A stretch of DNA of 64,000 bases, taken from NCBI RefSeq assembly GCF_963678635.1, contig NC_087063.1:49549220-49613219 (forward strand), given 5' to 3'. Below the pieces are notes generated by a model. That model was not told the origin of the DNA and made no database searches. It worked only from the letters and a program-made list of their open reading frames with translations. Of the stretch, positions 22,071 to 33,850 are shown piece by piece; within the stretch, counting starts at the first letter, position 1; every line of letters begins with the position of its first letter. A program made the position numbers and the translations under genes. The stretch comes from Symsagittifera roscoffensis. Its lineage: Eukaryota > Xenacoelomorpha > Acoela > Convolutidae.

Positions 22071-22930
22071 CGAGGGTCGCGCTTAACTTTCCTTCAGTCG
22101 CACCGGTCGCGGACACATTGTCTCGGTCCGCATAGTCTAGAAATACCAAATTTCGATCGCGGCAGTCTGGAAATACCAAAATTTGGTCGCAACCGTCTGA
22201 TCATGAAACCACAACCTCAACCCAGGGAATGGGAAATGGTAGAACAGCCAAAGCGTAATATCGTAATTCGGAATCCAAAATAATCCTAAAACAAAAGTTC
22301 CGTCTGAATTTTTTTATCGAATTTTGCTATTAATAAATTTTTTCATAGCTTATTGACCATTCAGTCCCCTCTCAAGTTTAAAAAAAAAACAGCCGAAAAA
22401 ACAGCCAATTTATCAAAACAGTTTTCGTTTTTTGTTAGTAATTTTCCAATTTCTTGCTTTTAAAAATTGCATATAGACTAGTTAAGCTACTCAAAAAAAA
22501 ATATTCGTCTTACAAAAACACGCGTTACACTATCAAATTTTTGGCAGTTTGAGGAGGGAAACATAGGAAAAATTTATCTATCAATCCTCCGGTGGGTAAA
22601 ATTGTTTGGATGCAGTTTTGCTTAAATGTTTGACTTGAAAAATTCTAGATACAAAAAAAACCTACATATAAAATGGTTCTGTGATATGTTACATTCAACT
22701 AATTTTCCGGCACCTACGCTATTAAAAATTGCTACAAAGTCAAACTAAAATGTAGGATTAGGTCAAACTAAGTAAGAATAAGAAATGTGTTTAGCATGTT
22801 TAGCTTGTTAATCACGCATATTTTCATTGAATTATAAAGAAAAAACAAAAAAAAACCTGCTCGTATCATGGAGAAGCACAGAATTTTTTCACTACCTTTT
22901 ATGATCTATGGATTAGTGTTCGCTTTTAAA
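22071..22930. other. No gene recognised, up to the assembly gap
   Basis: AT-rich, with short poly-A runs and no splice-bounded coding segment seen. Confidence 0.4.
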
Positions 22931-23130
22931 NNNNNNNNNNNNNNNNNNNNNNNNNNNNNNNNNNNNNNNNNNNNNNNNNNNNNNNNNNNNNNNNNNNNNN
23001 NNNNNNNNNNNNNNNNNNNNNNNNNNNNNNNNNNNNNNNNNNNNNNNNNNNNNNNNNNNNNNNNNNNNNNNNNNNNNNNNNNNNNNNNNNNNNNNNNNNN
23101 NNNNNNNNNNNNNNNNNNNNNNNNNNNNNN
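22931..23130. other. Assembly gap (200 N)
   Basis: Exactly 200 N, the usual placeholder for a gap of unknown size. It abuts a coding exon of the RasGAP gene, so upstream RASA1 exons may be hidden here. Confidence 0.97.
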
Positions 23131-23342
23131 GCAGTCCGAACGGCTCCTCCACTTCCCCAGAAAACAGTCCAGCAGCAGGTGCAAATGAAGATGAAGAGTG
23201 TATGAATGAGTCATTTGATTCGGCAAACACGAGAGTAGCGGACGTTTATTGGATGGGAGGCAGGAAGTATACGTCTGTGGATCAGATGGTCACTCGATAT
23301 CAAGCAGAGGAGATTCTGGACAATCTCTGTCTAACCAATCCA
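23131..23342 (+). CDS. RASA1: RASA1 (p120 RasGAP) exon: end of second SH2 domain
   Basis: The frame from 23133 is open for 70 codons to a donor (cca|gtaagt). It carries an acidic, serine-rich stretch and then VYWMGGRKYTSVDQMVTRYQ followed by AEEILDNLCLTNP. This matches the C-terminal part of the second SH2 domain of p120 RasGAP, where (M)GGR-Y-S..D.I..Y precedes a final EPV. SH2 domains bring RasGAP to phosphotyrosine receptors. The start is hidden by the gap: bases 23131-23134 (gcag) could even be the acceptor. It joins the next exon in phase 0. Confidence 0.85.
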
Positions 23343-23539
23343 GTAAGTTGTTTCAAATTTTTGTAGTAGTGAGGATCTATGGCGTAGAGTGTTTTTTTTC
23401 GTGTTATTTCAGCTGCCTCAATGAGCGATTGGAGAGGGTAAATGGGCTGTCATATTCAAGCTCTGTCAGTCGTAGTTCGAATTTCTAATGATCTTGAAGT
23501 AGCTTGAAATTTGAATCAAGACTTTTATGGGTTCCGATG

Positions 23540-24840
23540 ATTTTTTTTCAGGAAATGTTCCTGTTTGACAGAAGCAGGTCTTATGAAAATGTATTATTGT
23601 TTTTATTTTTTCAAATTTTTTTGGAGAGGCTTTGGAAATTTTTTTCTCAAAAAAATATGTTTTTCTCCGAAACTACTCTTTCGTTTTTCAGAAAGTGCAG
23701 TCAATGGAAATTACGCCCACTTCTGTGTGTGCGTGCGTAATCCTCTTGTCACTTCCTCACCTTACTCTACAATCTACAGCCTTCGAAAAACTGTGGGGGG
23801 GGGGGGGGGAATATTTGACCCAATTTTTTTCGTTCTCTTGAATACTACCCTCCGAATTGATTCCCCTTAAAAGGATAAGTTGTGGTTAGCTCCCTTCCAA
23901 AAGCGGGGGTACACCCATTACACGAAAAGTTATGACCCTCGGAGAGACAAAAAGTGAATTTTTGACCCTTTTTTCCAAACTTTTTGACTTCTCTCGGAAA
24001 ACTTTTCTCCAAATCTGAGATTTTGGATCTCAAAAGAGTGAACGAGGTGAGGTAGGCTGCCTGCATCAGCAGTATTGTCCAATTTTTTTTCTAGACGATA
24101 AGTTATTTACCCCTGAAAAGTCAAATTTTGATTTTTGACCGTTTTTTTAAAACTTTTTGACTTTCCTCAAAAACTACCCTCCAATCTAAGATTTTGGTGT
24201 TCAGTCGTAGGGACGAGATTTAGGAATTTTCACTGCATAAGTATTTAGGCCCATTTTGTATACAAAATCTTATGGCCCTCGAAAAAGTCAATTGTTAGAT
24301 TGATCGTTCTGAACTTTTCTCGAATATTATCATCCAAATCTTTAATTTTGGGTCAAATGGAGAGAACAGGTTGTGGGAAGCTCACCTGTATTAGTGGCTA
24401 CTGACAATTTTCTTTAACCAAAATGTTATTGTCCTCGGAGAAATCATCTTTTGAGTTTTTGCCCGTTTTTTGAAACTTATTGACTTTCTCGAAAACTACC
24501 CTCCCAAATCTGAAGTACTGAATTCAATCGAAAGACCAGTTTTTGTGACGCTCCCCTGCGTAAGCGCCTACGCTCAATATTTTTTCATTAAAATAAGGGT
24601 CCTTTGAAAAGTCGAAATTTAGAATATTTGACCGTTTTGAAATTTTTTGAGTTTTCTCGGAACTACTTTCCCAATTTGAGATGTTGGGTTCAATCAAAAC
24701 AAAGGTTTGAGAGAAGCTCCCTCGACGAAATGGCGATGTCCAAATTTGTTAAAAATAAATTTATGGCCGCCAGAAAAGTTTTGATTTTCTGTGCAACTGT
24801 GCGACTACTGAAAACTACCCAGCCGAAGCTGATATCAATA
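23540..24840 (+). repeat. Diverged tandem array of an intronic repeat (period about 160 bp)
   Basis: A block of the type CTCGAAAACTACCCTCCAAA followed by TCTGAGATTTTGGGTTCAAT recurs near 23995, 24172, 24325, 24495, 24660 and 24810. In between lie repeated TATGGCCCTCGAAAAAGTCA and TTTTTGACCGTTTTT segments. Related units are at 27400-28030 and 31430-31700. Confidence 0.75.
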
Positions 24841-24863
24841 GTTTAATCTCGGCAACAGATCTC

Positions 24864-25000
24864 TAGACGCTTCAGATATGGTCGAAACTATCAATCAGTT
24901 CTTAGGAAAGTCTTTCTCGCAAATGCAAAACAGGCTCTGAAAAAATGGAAAAATTCACTTCGCATTGAATGCGAGAAATCAAGTGTTGTATCTATTTGAA
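24864..25000 (+). pseudogene. Decayed duplicate of the RASA1 PH-domain exon
   Basis: About 137 bp closely matches the true exon around 25980-26120: shared runs include AATGCAAAACAGGCTCTG and GAATGCGAGAAATCAAGTGT. It has a frame-disrupting deletion and a TGA within the copied frame (after a segment reading QMQNRL), and it lacks the proper donor. It lies 1.1 kb upstream of the functional exon, directly after the tandem repeat array, and is an exon-level duplication that has decayed. Confidence 0.88.
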
Positions 25001-25249
25001 GTGTTACGCCTTAAAATTTGTACGAAAATGTCTTAAGGAAATTTCTAAATTCTCCAAACAATTCACTCTTATTTTTTGCAGAAACAATCAAAGTTTTGGT
25101 GAAGTCCGTTTTTTAAAATTATCGAATTCATCCCTCATCAGTACAAGAAAATCAAAAACTATTAAACAGGTACCTCCAGCTCTAGCTGGGCCCCTAGTCT
25201 TAAAAATTTTTCAAGCTCAAATTTACTTTTTCGCTTTTGCGGTTTGATT

Positions 25250-25500
25250 TTTTTTAAAAGTTCCGTTCATTTTCTTTGTTAAAAGGATATCAAACTTCTA
25301 TATCGAACAACGAAAGTGTAGAGGTCACGAAAAATGTGATCGACTTCTAGTTTCGAAAGTGGAGTTTAGTTATCAGATTTCCCAGTGAAATATAAATTTT
25401 GTCTAATGATATAGTTTTCTCAAATTTGGCTGGAAATTGTTCTGGAAATTCCAAGTGCTTTAAGGCCATGTGTTTTTTTTCTGTTTACTTGCGTTTTTTT
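25250..25500. repeat. Dispersed intronic repeat with TCACGAAAAACGTGA hairpin
   Basis: Contains GTCACGAAAAATGTGATCGA followed by CTTCTAGTTTCGAAAGTGG. Related copies lie at 45945-46110, 47560-47960 and 48230-48500. In the other copies TCACG-AAAAA-CGTGA is a perfect short hairpin. Confidence 0.75.
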
Positions 25501-25825
25501 TTCCAACTGTTCAAACTAGTTTGCAGGTGTTTGTGAAAAATTGAACCGGTAACATTATGGGTTTCTGGAATTGAATTGATTTTAGTCGAAGTCTAATTTT
25601 GATTACTATCATTGTTACTTACAAAAGTCTGAATAAGTCATCCATTTCTGAACACATTTCGGTTATTTATTTGATAGATTCTATGCATTGTATTGGTGTT
25701 GGTTTGGTCGTTGTGATATTGGCATATTTTTTTCATTTTTTTTTTGGACTCAATAAGGTTTTCTGCACGAATCTTAGTAAGTTTTATATCAGGTTCCATT
25801 TTCTGAAATGTTGCTCTCTTGTCAG

Positions 25826-26131
25826 CCCAAACCGTTAATTGAGATGAAGGCAGCCTCACAACTCAATGATGAACAACAGAGTAGAAACGGGCTTGCAAAC
25901 GGTCAGAGGTCAAGCTGGGAACTGGATGATGAAGACGTACAGACAGTGCTACGCAGTCGGATGTCAACCAGATCCCAAGACGCTTCAGATCTGGTCGGAA
26001 ATTACGAATCAGTTCTGAAGAAGGGCTTTCTCGACAAATGCAAAACAGGCTCTGTGAAGAAATGGAAGAAATGTTACTTCGTACTGAATGCGAGAAATCA
26101 AGTGTTGTATCTGTTTGAAGATAACACAACG
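25826..26131 (+). CDS. RASA1: RASA1 exon: linker and first half of PH domain
   Basis: Acceptor ttgctctcttgtcag ends at 25825; donor gtgagt starts at 26132. The 102 codons are in phase 0. A hydrophilic linker is followed by the PH start (SVLKKGFLDKCKTGSVKKWK, then KCYFVLNARNQVLYLFED). The K-K-G-[YF]-L...KKWK.LYFVL pattern matches the first strands of the p120 RasGAP PH domain, which binds membrane and regulatory partners. A decayed copy of its 3' half is at 24864-25000. Confidence 0.93.
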
Positions 26132-26718
26132 GTGAGTTACTTAAGCAAAAAATATGAGAAGTTTTGTGAAGTTATTAATTTAATTGTAGCTTATAGATTG
26201 TTGCTCTTCCAATTAAATGCAAGAAAGTAAGTTATAGTCTCTAGATTTCAGCGTTGTAAAGTTTGCGGGTTTAACTAATGTAACAATGTTTGGGAAGTGC
26301 GTCTTGTCCTTGATTGATGTGGTACACTCGCTTCGGAAGCCTGACAATCACTGTCGTTGTATGGATGTTTCTAACTGTATAGCTAATAACTCGCTCAGTA
26401 TTTTTTCCTAAAACTTTACTTGGAAAAAGAGTTTGGATCTCTTTAACAATCTCTACCCCCTATGGTACCTATTAACGAGTATCTACACCTATAAAGGAAT
26501 AATTCAGCGGTTAAGCATATTTTTTGTTCATTTTACCCCTTGCTCTTAGGGAATAGTTATAGAGATCCGAGAATGCAATGAAAAAGGTTGCTCAGTAAGT
26601 AGTCTTATCTATTGACATTCAACGTGAGTAGAAGGATCTGAGATTTGGTATTAGCTATACATTTGGCCTATCGAATTGGCATTCCTAGACAAAGTAGCTT
26701 TACTAGTTTTCATTTCAG

Positions 26719-26883
26719 CGCAAGAAACCGAAAGATCTGATAGACATGACGTCATCACAAGTGTACCCGATTGACAGCAGTCTGTCGGACAGGAACTTTG
26801 CGTTCCAGATCGTCACCCGATTCAACTCCGACCCCCAACCCAGAATTCTATATTTAGCCGCCATATCCGCACAGGAACGACAG
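26719..26883 (+). CDS. RASA1: RASA1 exon: second part of PH domain
   Basis: Acceptor catttcag ends at 26718. 55 codons read RKKPKDLIDMTSSQVYPIDS and then LSDRNFAFQIVTRFN and so on, matching the KPKGLIDL..VY.V.DSL.GR...FQIV part of p120 RasGAP. To keep frame with the next exon (EWMSSL, the PH C-terminal helix) the exon must end at 26883, which makes the donor GC (cag|gcatgt). A GT donor four bases further would shift the frame. Confidence 0.88.
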
Positions 26884-28199
26884 GCATGTATCTCTGCAAC
26901 CCGCGAGTGTGAAAATCATTTCTATAATTTAAGACTATTGTAACTTTGAGGCTAATTATTTACACAAGCGAGGCGTAATGTATAAAAATGATAATTTTTT
27001 AAAACCGAAGTAGCAAATAAAAGTGTTTATTTGGTGGCAATTTTGGTATTTTTCAATTTAACCTTATTTAAGCCTATTTAGGCATAGAAAATTTAATAGC
27101 ATATGTTCTTTTTGGCTTGCGTTTATTTCTGGAGATGTTATGAAAATGTATGGGATTTGTTGTTTTGTTTTTTCGACAGTTTGGAAAATTTTTGTACTTT
27201 TCGCCGAAGTTTCTTTTTTTTCCAACAACTATTGAACCGTTTTCCACAAAAATGGTACCAATGGACAAACGGGCTTCCTCTTCTATGTGCCTGCATAGTT
27301 CGTTAGTTTCTTTTCATTTTACCCTACGTTCTACGGCCCTCGAAAGTTTCAGTAGGGGGATTTTTGACTTTACCGATTTGTTTTGAATTTTTGCATTTTC
27401 TCAAATATTGAATACACAAATCTGAGATGAATGTTTGAATAAACAAAAACAATCTATCGCAATTTACCTACGTTTTACGGCCTTCGAAAGTTTCAGTGGG
27501 GTATTTTTGGCATTTTGGTTAATTTTGAAATTTTTCTCAAAAAACTACCCTGTCAAATGAGATAAAGGGTTTAACCGAAAATGTGAATCTTCCCTGTGCA
27601 AGCGGCTTTGCCCTTTTTTTAAAACTTTTTTTTTCAAAAACTAACCTGCTAATTCTAAGGTTGATAACTCATTCAAACTAGCATGGTGCTCAGGTTTTTC
27701 CTGCATAACGTGTTTCACCCTATGTTTTTGCAGAAAAACCGATGTGGAATGCGGGAAATTCCATTTTTTGACAATTTTAACCGTTTTTGTTTTTAATTTC
27801 GTCACTATTCTCAAAAACTACTTGCTAAGCCTGATATGAATAATTCAATCTAGAAATCAGGGCGTGTAAAATTTCCCTGCTTAAGAGGTTAAGCCCTTGC
27901 TTAAGTCGAGAAAAGTTTATGGATTTAGGAATAGTGAAATTTTTGATCGCTTTTCAATCTTTTTCACTGTTTTCGAAACTACCCAGCTGAATCTGAGACA
28001 AATAATCTAATTGAAAGAGCGAGTAGTAGTTTTCTCCTTCTAATAAACAGCTACTCTCCTAATTAAGCATAGAAATTACTAGGGCTTTGCGTAAAAATCT
28101 TTTTTTTGTTGAAATTTTGAACAATAATTGATAAAAAAAATATAAGAACAGGTATATCCAGCATTAGCTGGGCCACTAGTTTACTTCCTAGTGACCCTG

Positions 28200-28262
28200 G
28201 CGCAGATGCGAGGACGTGAGTGACACTCCTAATTATCAGGTCGGAGATTCAAAACTGGAACA
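28200..28262 (+). repeat. Possible tRNA-derived SINE fragment
   Basis: Contains tggcgcagatgcgagg (A-box-like) and ggtcggagattcaaaactgg (degenerate B box). It sits next to a copy of the CCAGCNNTAGCTGGGC segment also present at 25170. Confidence 0.35.
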
Positions 28263-28708
28263 TAGAAATAGTTTTTTTGCTTGATTTTTTGCTGCTGAAT
28301 TGGTGGCTAGTGTTACTAAAATTACAAGTGGACGTGAAGCAGATGTGAGAGCGTGATACTCCTAATTTCAAAATTGCTATTCAAAATTTTTCTCAAGGTG
28401 TATTTATAATTTTTTCCTTTTTCCTTCATTTTGTTTTGCCTGTTTAGAGCTCTTTTTTGCATTTTCCTCGCTTGTGTTTGCGAAGCACAGCTTCGCCTCT
28501 GTGTAAACCTTGAGGCTTGAACACGGTTTTTGGTGAGAAAAGATCGATTTATTCAATAGACATTTCTGTAATTTGTTTGTTTTATTGCAACTGGAATCAA
28601 TCAATACTAAGGATTTTAAGAGTTTACGGCGTTGAATTAAGTATTTAACAAGTGGCTTTACTTGTTGGACTTTTTGGTACCTCGTTGATAATAATTTGAT
28701 GTTCGTAG

Positions 28709-29004
28709 GAATGGATGTCGTCTCTTATGATGTGCCAGGGCAGCTTCCCCTTCTCCTCCTCGGTCGGACAGCTCCTTGAACAGAAGAGTGTAGAGAAACT
28801 AATGGAGGCAAAGAGCAGAGAGTGCCAGAACCTCTATTTAGAGATCAAAGAAGTATTGGACCTTGCCAGTCCTAAAGTGTACAGTTTCATGCCACCCGCT
28901 CATAATTTGTTCGTACTAATACAACTAGACGACATACCCTACGCTAAGACTTGCTCTCTAGACGAGATGAAGAGTCAATGTACATTCCAGAAGTTCTGTT
29001 TCAA
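28709..29004 (+). CDS. RASA1: RASA1 exon: end of PH and start of C2 domain
   Basis: Acceptor gttcgtag ends at 28708 and the donor gtgagt starts at 29005. 98 codons plus two bases: EWMSSLMMCQGSF finishes the PH helix (the invariant W is the second residue). VYSFMPPAHNLFVLIQLDDI then DEMKSQCTFQKFCF matches the first half of the C2 domain, where p120 RasGAP has a NPYC-x-I-x-L...PVW-EEF-F pattern. It joins the 77-nt exon at 42693 across a 13.7 kb intron. Confidence 0.9.
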
Positions 29005-29639
29005 GTGAGTTATAACTTTATTATTGAAGTGTCTCGTTATAACTACATTATTGAATTAATTAAGTGTCAAGTAACGAAACGAAGACACCTAATGTTCCGA
29101 CTATTGAAAATGGGGAGAAACTTTGTATTTGAGGGTTTTCTGTTTTCCACGAAAAATCATGTACCTCAAATAATCATCGGGATGTACCTCAAATGATCAT
29201 CATATTAAAGACCTTTCATCGTGATACGAACTACATTGAAAAATTTCAGAAGTTGTCCCAGTGTCGAGAAAAACCGTCCTGAAAATTTGAGTTTTCGTCT
29301 AATCTCAAGCGAGTCTAATTTTGAAGAGTCTGATTTCGAGCGTTCGTTATTACCTTTGCGATAAGTAAGGGAATTGCAACTGGGTACTAGACTTTTTTTT
29401 TCTCGTAAACAACTTTGTTCACAGGACTCTTCTCGTCTGGACTCATTTCCATGGAGCCTCTTAGCAGCCAATTTACCGCTGCCGATAACCAATTTACCGC
29501 TGCATATTATCTTTGTGCTTGTGGGGATTTTAAATATCTGACCTGTTCAAATATTTTATATGTCGCTTGTAATTTTACCAACTCGATTTGTTAAATATTC
29601 ATGTGTTCTTGTTTTTTTCCTTTCCCTTTTTTAGGCTTT

Positions 29640-29718
29640 ATAGGTTTCGAACTATATTATATCGGTTTAGTGGCCGCATATTGCCTCGTTTGACGAGGGA
29701 AAAGTTTGAAAGTTTTTT

Positions 29719-29749
<31 letters not shown>

Positions 29750-30150
29750 TTTGAGGGTGAGGAGGGAATTAATATTTTTTAGAAAGTCTTAAAATTTTGA
29801 ATTTTTTTTGGCTTAATAAGTTTATGGGTGTGTGTTTTGAGGGCGAAGGGAACTTAATAACTTTAAAGTATTCTTAAATTTTTTTGAATTTTGTCCGCTC
29901 TATTTTTTTAATCGGCAAAGTAAGTTTCGGCGTATAATATATCGGCTGAGTATCATCATATTGCGTCGTTCGAGGAGCAAAAATTTTTTTTGGTTGTGTG
30001 TGTGTTGAGGCTGAGGAGTACTTAATAACTTTTTGTTAGTTTTAAACTTTTTTTGATTTTTTTCGGCTTAATAGGTTTCGGCCTATTTTATATCGGCTTC
30101 GTGGCCTCAAATTGTTTCATTTGACGGGGGAATAAAGTGCGGTTGTGTGT
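29640..30150 (+). repeat. Three diverged tandem repeat units with TG microsatellite
   Basis: Units begin near 29640, 29920 and 30070, sharing TTCG..CTATATTATATCGG-like sequence, a GTTTGACGAGG-type segment and TGTGTGTG runs. An almost pure (TG)n tract lies at 29723-29750. Confidence 0.7.
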
Positions 30151-30829
30151 GTAAAGTGCGGTAAAGTGCTCAGCTTCCTCGGTGTAGAAAAATTGATCAT
30201 ATAGGTTAAGAGAACTCCAAGAAGTTCAAATTTAGTTTCTTTAATTCCACTTCGAGCGAGTAGAGCGATCGAGCAGCGATCGTTATAACAAAATTTAATT
30301 TTGTTTTAGGCCTCTAGGCTAAGGAAACATGATTGTACGTAAAAGAATTTTTGTTCTGGAAGCTTCACTTAGCGCTTCAGCAAAAAGTTCAAGAAAGTTT
30401 GAAAAAAATTGTTGTCGTCGACTATGCCTATCTTAATAACTTTCTACATGTTTGCATAGTTCTCTCATCACGCCGCGCAGAAGAAATTACACTATTTTGA
30501 ATGAAAATGAAACAATCGATTTTTGTAGAATTTTGTCGGAACATTCGGTGGTACTTCAAAAACGTTTAATAATATATCAGTCATTTTTTTCTTTTCTTTA
30601 GTTGATAGACTATTTGCCTCATAGGTCGTGTGAATGTTTATATAGGTTTTTCCAGGAAAGTTGCTCACGCTCAAATTTGGTTTTTTTGCGATTTTACTTC
30701 TGAATTCAATTTATTTTCGAAAGTGGGTTTAAATTTTAATATTTCCCAGCGGAAGTTTCCTTATGACACTTTTCTCAAATTGGGTTACTTTTTAATGCGT
30801 GATATATTTTTTCTCTGGAAGTATGAAGT

Positions 30830-31440
30830 CTCCCAAAAACAAAATCAGTCATTTTTGTTTGGTTTTTTCCCGACCATGGAAAATGAGGAGGAGTTTTGTA
30901 TTCGGGTGTGTCTTAGTTTTTTTGATTATTTTAAAACTTTTTTGTTTTCCACGCAAATTCAAGTACCTCAAATAGTCATTGACAGGAGCGTGTGATATTT
31001 CATATTAAAGCCTTTGTAGTCGTGATTCAAATGACATTCTGAAATTCCAAAAATGATTTGTACTGTCCAGAAAAATCGGTTTGAAATTTCAATTTGATTT
31101 TTAGTCTATTTTTGAGCGAATAAAGCGATCAAGTAACGTTTGTTATATATAAAAATGAGAAAATTAGGCTAAAATAACTTGATTTTACTAAAAGGAAGCT
31201 TGATTGAGCACTTCTCTGGCAAAAAATCTTTCTACAAATATTTACGCTTGCGATTAGCAAGCGGTATCAAATCGGAAGGTAGTCTTTTTTCGGGTTAACA
31301 ACTAATTTGACAAAATCAATTGAGTCTCGTATGTTGAATTACAGTTGATCACAGCCGACATGCTTAATTTCATGAAATATCGACTACTGGGTGAGTACTG
31401 GTTAACTATAGGGTAGTTTCAAGGAAGATTTAAATTTTTT
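30830..31440 (+). repeat. Dispersed intronic repeat, about 600 bp
   Basis: Collinear with 60130-60710: both contain TTTTCCACG.AAAATCA-like sequence, GTGATTCGAA, then TTGCGATTAGCAAGC and GGGTAGTTTCA in the same order. A shorter relative is at 29100-29320. Confidence 0.78.
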
Positions 31441-32069
31441 ATGATTTCTATGATTCTCGAAAATGTCAACTTCCTAATGTTTTGGCCGTTTTATGGACGT
31501 TTCTCGAAAACTATCCTGCTAAATCTGATATCATATGTTCAAAAGACAACAGCTTGTTGGAAGCTTACCTTCATAATATGCTGTGCCCATTTAGTTTTGA
31601 GACACTGACCGTTTTTTGGAAGTTTGAAACTTTGACCGTTTTTGACTCAGCTCGAAAATAAAGGTGCCAATTCTCGGAATAAGTGTTCAATCGAAAAAAT
31701 CACTTTTTTGGAATCTTTTTTTTATCGGCCATGACCTGCTTTTAGCAGAAAAAGTTTTCTTCATCGAGACCTAGGTGCCCTTAATCGAGACATACGAAAA
31801 TTTTGGTTCACCTAGTTTTTTAACATTTTTCATTTTTTTCGACTTATGCTATTTTATGATTGTTGTATCGCAATTCATTTAGGCCTAATTAACTTATTTT
31901 CTACGCGTTCGTATAATTGTATCATGTAATTGTAGATGTACAAAAAAGACTCTGAATTTTTTTCCTGAAAAGGTGGTCGGAACATTCTGTGCTCCAACCA
32001 CACAAAAAAGACAGTCACTTGAAGTTTTTTCTCTGTTGTTTGCATTTGGCGATCCTTGTTAGGTCTTGG

Positions 32070-32255
32070 TGAATAATTCGCGATTGCTGGAAAGCAACTG
32101 TATCGTAGGAAAATTGAATTACTGACGATTTAGTGACTATAAATTGCGAGTAAATGAAATGAATGACTTATGGGAAAATTAACATGCGTTTTTAATTGAG
32201 TTTACGTGTGAAAAAATAATCTTGCTATTTAAAACATGCTTTGTTTGCTCCAACA
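32070..32255 (-). repeat. 3' LTR of BEL 2
   Basis: On the minus strand it begins TGTTGGAGCAAACAAAGCAT after a purine-rich CGGGGCGGTAA and ends in ...ATTCA. It matches 42151-42280 but has about 52 extra bases. Confidence 0.72.
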
Positions 32256-33850
32256 TTACCGCCCCGTTGATATTTGATCAATTTTTTTGCATTTCAGATA
32301 GATGTGAATTTTGGATGCAGAAAGAAGAAGGCGGGTGTGAAGTTGTCGGGATTGATTGCGTGGCAGGTGGAAGTTGTGGAGAAGGTGACGAAGGTGAATT
32401 GGGAGTGTCGGGTGGTCCTCAGGTGGACGGAGTTGGTTGATGCAGACCCTGATCCTGTGGCGAAGAAAAGGAGTAGAAATCATCGTTATAGGAAATGTCG
32501 GAATGATGGGTTTAGAAGAAGGACGAGGAAGAGGAGTTGGATGACTGACCATTGTTTTTGAATTTTGTTTTTGATCTGTTTGTTTGTAGAGTTTGTTGTT
32601 TTATCTCTCGTCTTTCATCGGCAATTTCCGCAATCTCAAAATCCGTTATGTACTAAGCTTCCCATTTCCTACTTTTACTTGTACCACTCTCACTATACTA
32701 TCGTTCTCGGCATAAATATTTTCCACGATTCCAAGTGGCCATGATAAAGGGGGCTTATCATCAGTTATGTATATTAGATCTGCCTTTTTCAAATTTTAAT
32801 GCTCTACGCGGTTCTTATTGCGTTGTTGCATAGCGGTTAGATATTAAATTTTCAGAATTCTGCAATCAGTTTTTGCAGGTAGTTGAATTGTTTTCTCGGG
32901 CATTTTTCATCTTCAGTAAGCTCATCATTAGTAAGATCAGCAACAATGGTCAATTGAGTTGACTTGAAGCCATATAGCAGCATTGATGGAGTATATTTGG
33001 CATCATCATGCACAGTGTATTTGGCATCATCTGAGATCGTTGTGATCGGTCTTGAGATGAGTATAGCTTCTATCTGACAAAGCACTGTGTACATCTCAAG
33101 TTGAAGATTTCCCATAGCAGTTTTCCCATAGCTCTTCGAAGGTTGAAGCCCTTGCAGGTATAGTAGTCCAATTGATACCGAAGTCTGGAGCATCATCAGT
33201 TAGGCTGTCTATCTTGTGTCTATCCTGTAGAAGTCTCTTCAATTGAGTTAGATCGTTGAGTGATCCGATGAAGTTCGTACCATTATCGGAGAAGATCTAC
33301 TTTGGGCATCCTCGTCGAGCAATGAACCTTCTGATAAGCTTCAAGCAAAATTCAAATGGATTGCTTTAGTGGAAAAGGAAAGGAAAACTACTTTGTAACA
33401 CTTGTAGTTGATCGGCTTCCTTATAGTACATTAGTCCGGCTAAGTCGATAGCAACATAAGAGAATGGTGGTGATGGGTTGATTCTCTCACAAGGGTAACC
33501 TCCCATCAACTGATTCATTGCTCTACTATGGAACCTGAAGCAAGTGATGCAGTTGCCTATCATTGCTCGCGACATCGTCTTGACTCGTATGATTCAGAAC
33601 TGCTGCCGAGTGTGAGCAACAGTGGCGTTCATTCCACTGTAGTTGAACAATGGGACTAAGGCGGATCACTGTTCTCGAAAAGTGAGTGTTCGTTCGGAGA
33701 CAAGATCATCTGAAATTTGGCTTTCTTGTTTAGGCAATCAGCAGCTGCGAGTCTTCCAACTTTTAGCAATCCATCATCGTCTATTAACGGATATAGCTGA
33801 AGGAGGTTTGATATCCGGCTAATATCTTTTCCCTTTCCGATTGCTTTCAT
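32256..33850 (-). pseudogene. BEL 2 integrase and pol C-terminal domain pseudogene
   Basis: Minus-strand pieces: the integrase N-terminal part at 33656-33850 (GRLAAADCLNKKAKFQMILS), a zinc-binding block with NCITCFRFHSRA and SYVAIDLAGL at 33366-33575, and the core/C-terminal part at 32852-33196 (LCQIEAILISRPIT). A WPLGIVENIYAENDSIVRVV block (about 32640-32740) is the DUF5641-type pol end found in BEL/Pao elements. Several frameshifts. Confidence 0.82.

Noticed and set aside
23504-23870. ORFs of 70-100 codons in 23.5-23.9 kb
   Set aside because: Low-complexity F/L/S-rich translations of T-rich intronic repeat; no splice context.
26884-26887. GT donor at 26888 for the second PH exon
   Set aside because: It would leave phase 1 and break the frame into the well-supported exon at 28709.
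32222-32561. Plus-strand ORFs at 32222-32440 and 32274-32561
   Set aside because: They are antisense to the end of BEL 2 pol and its LTR.
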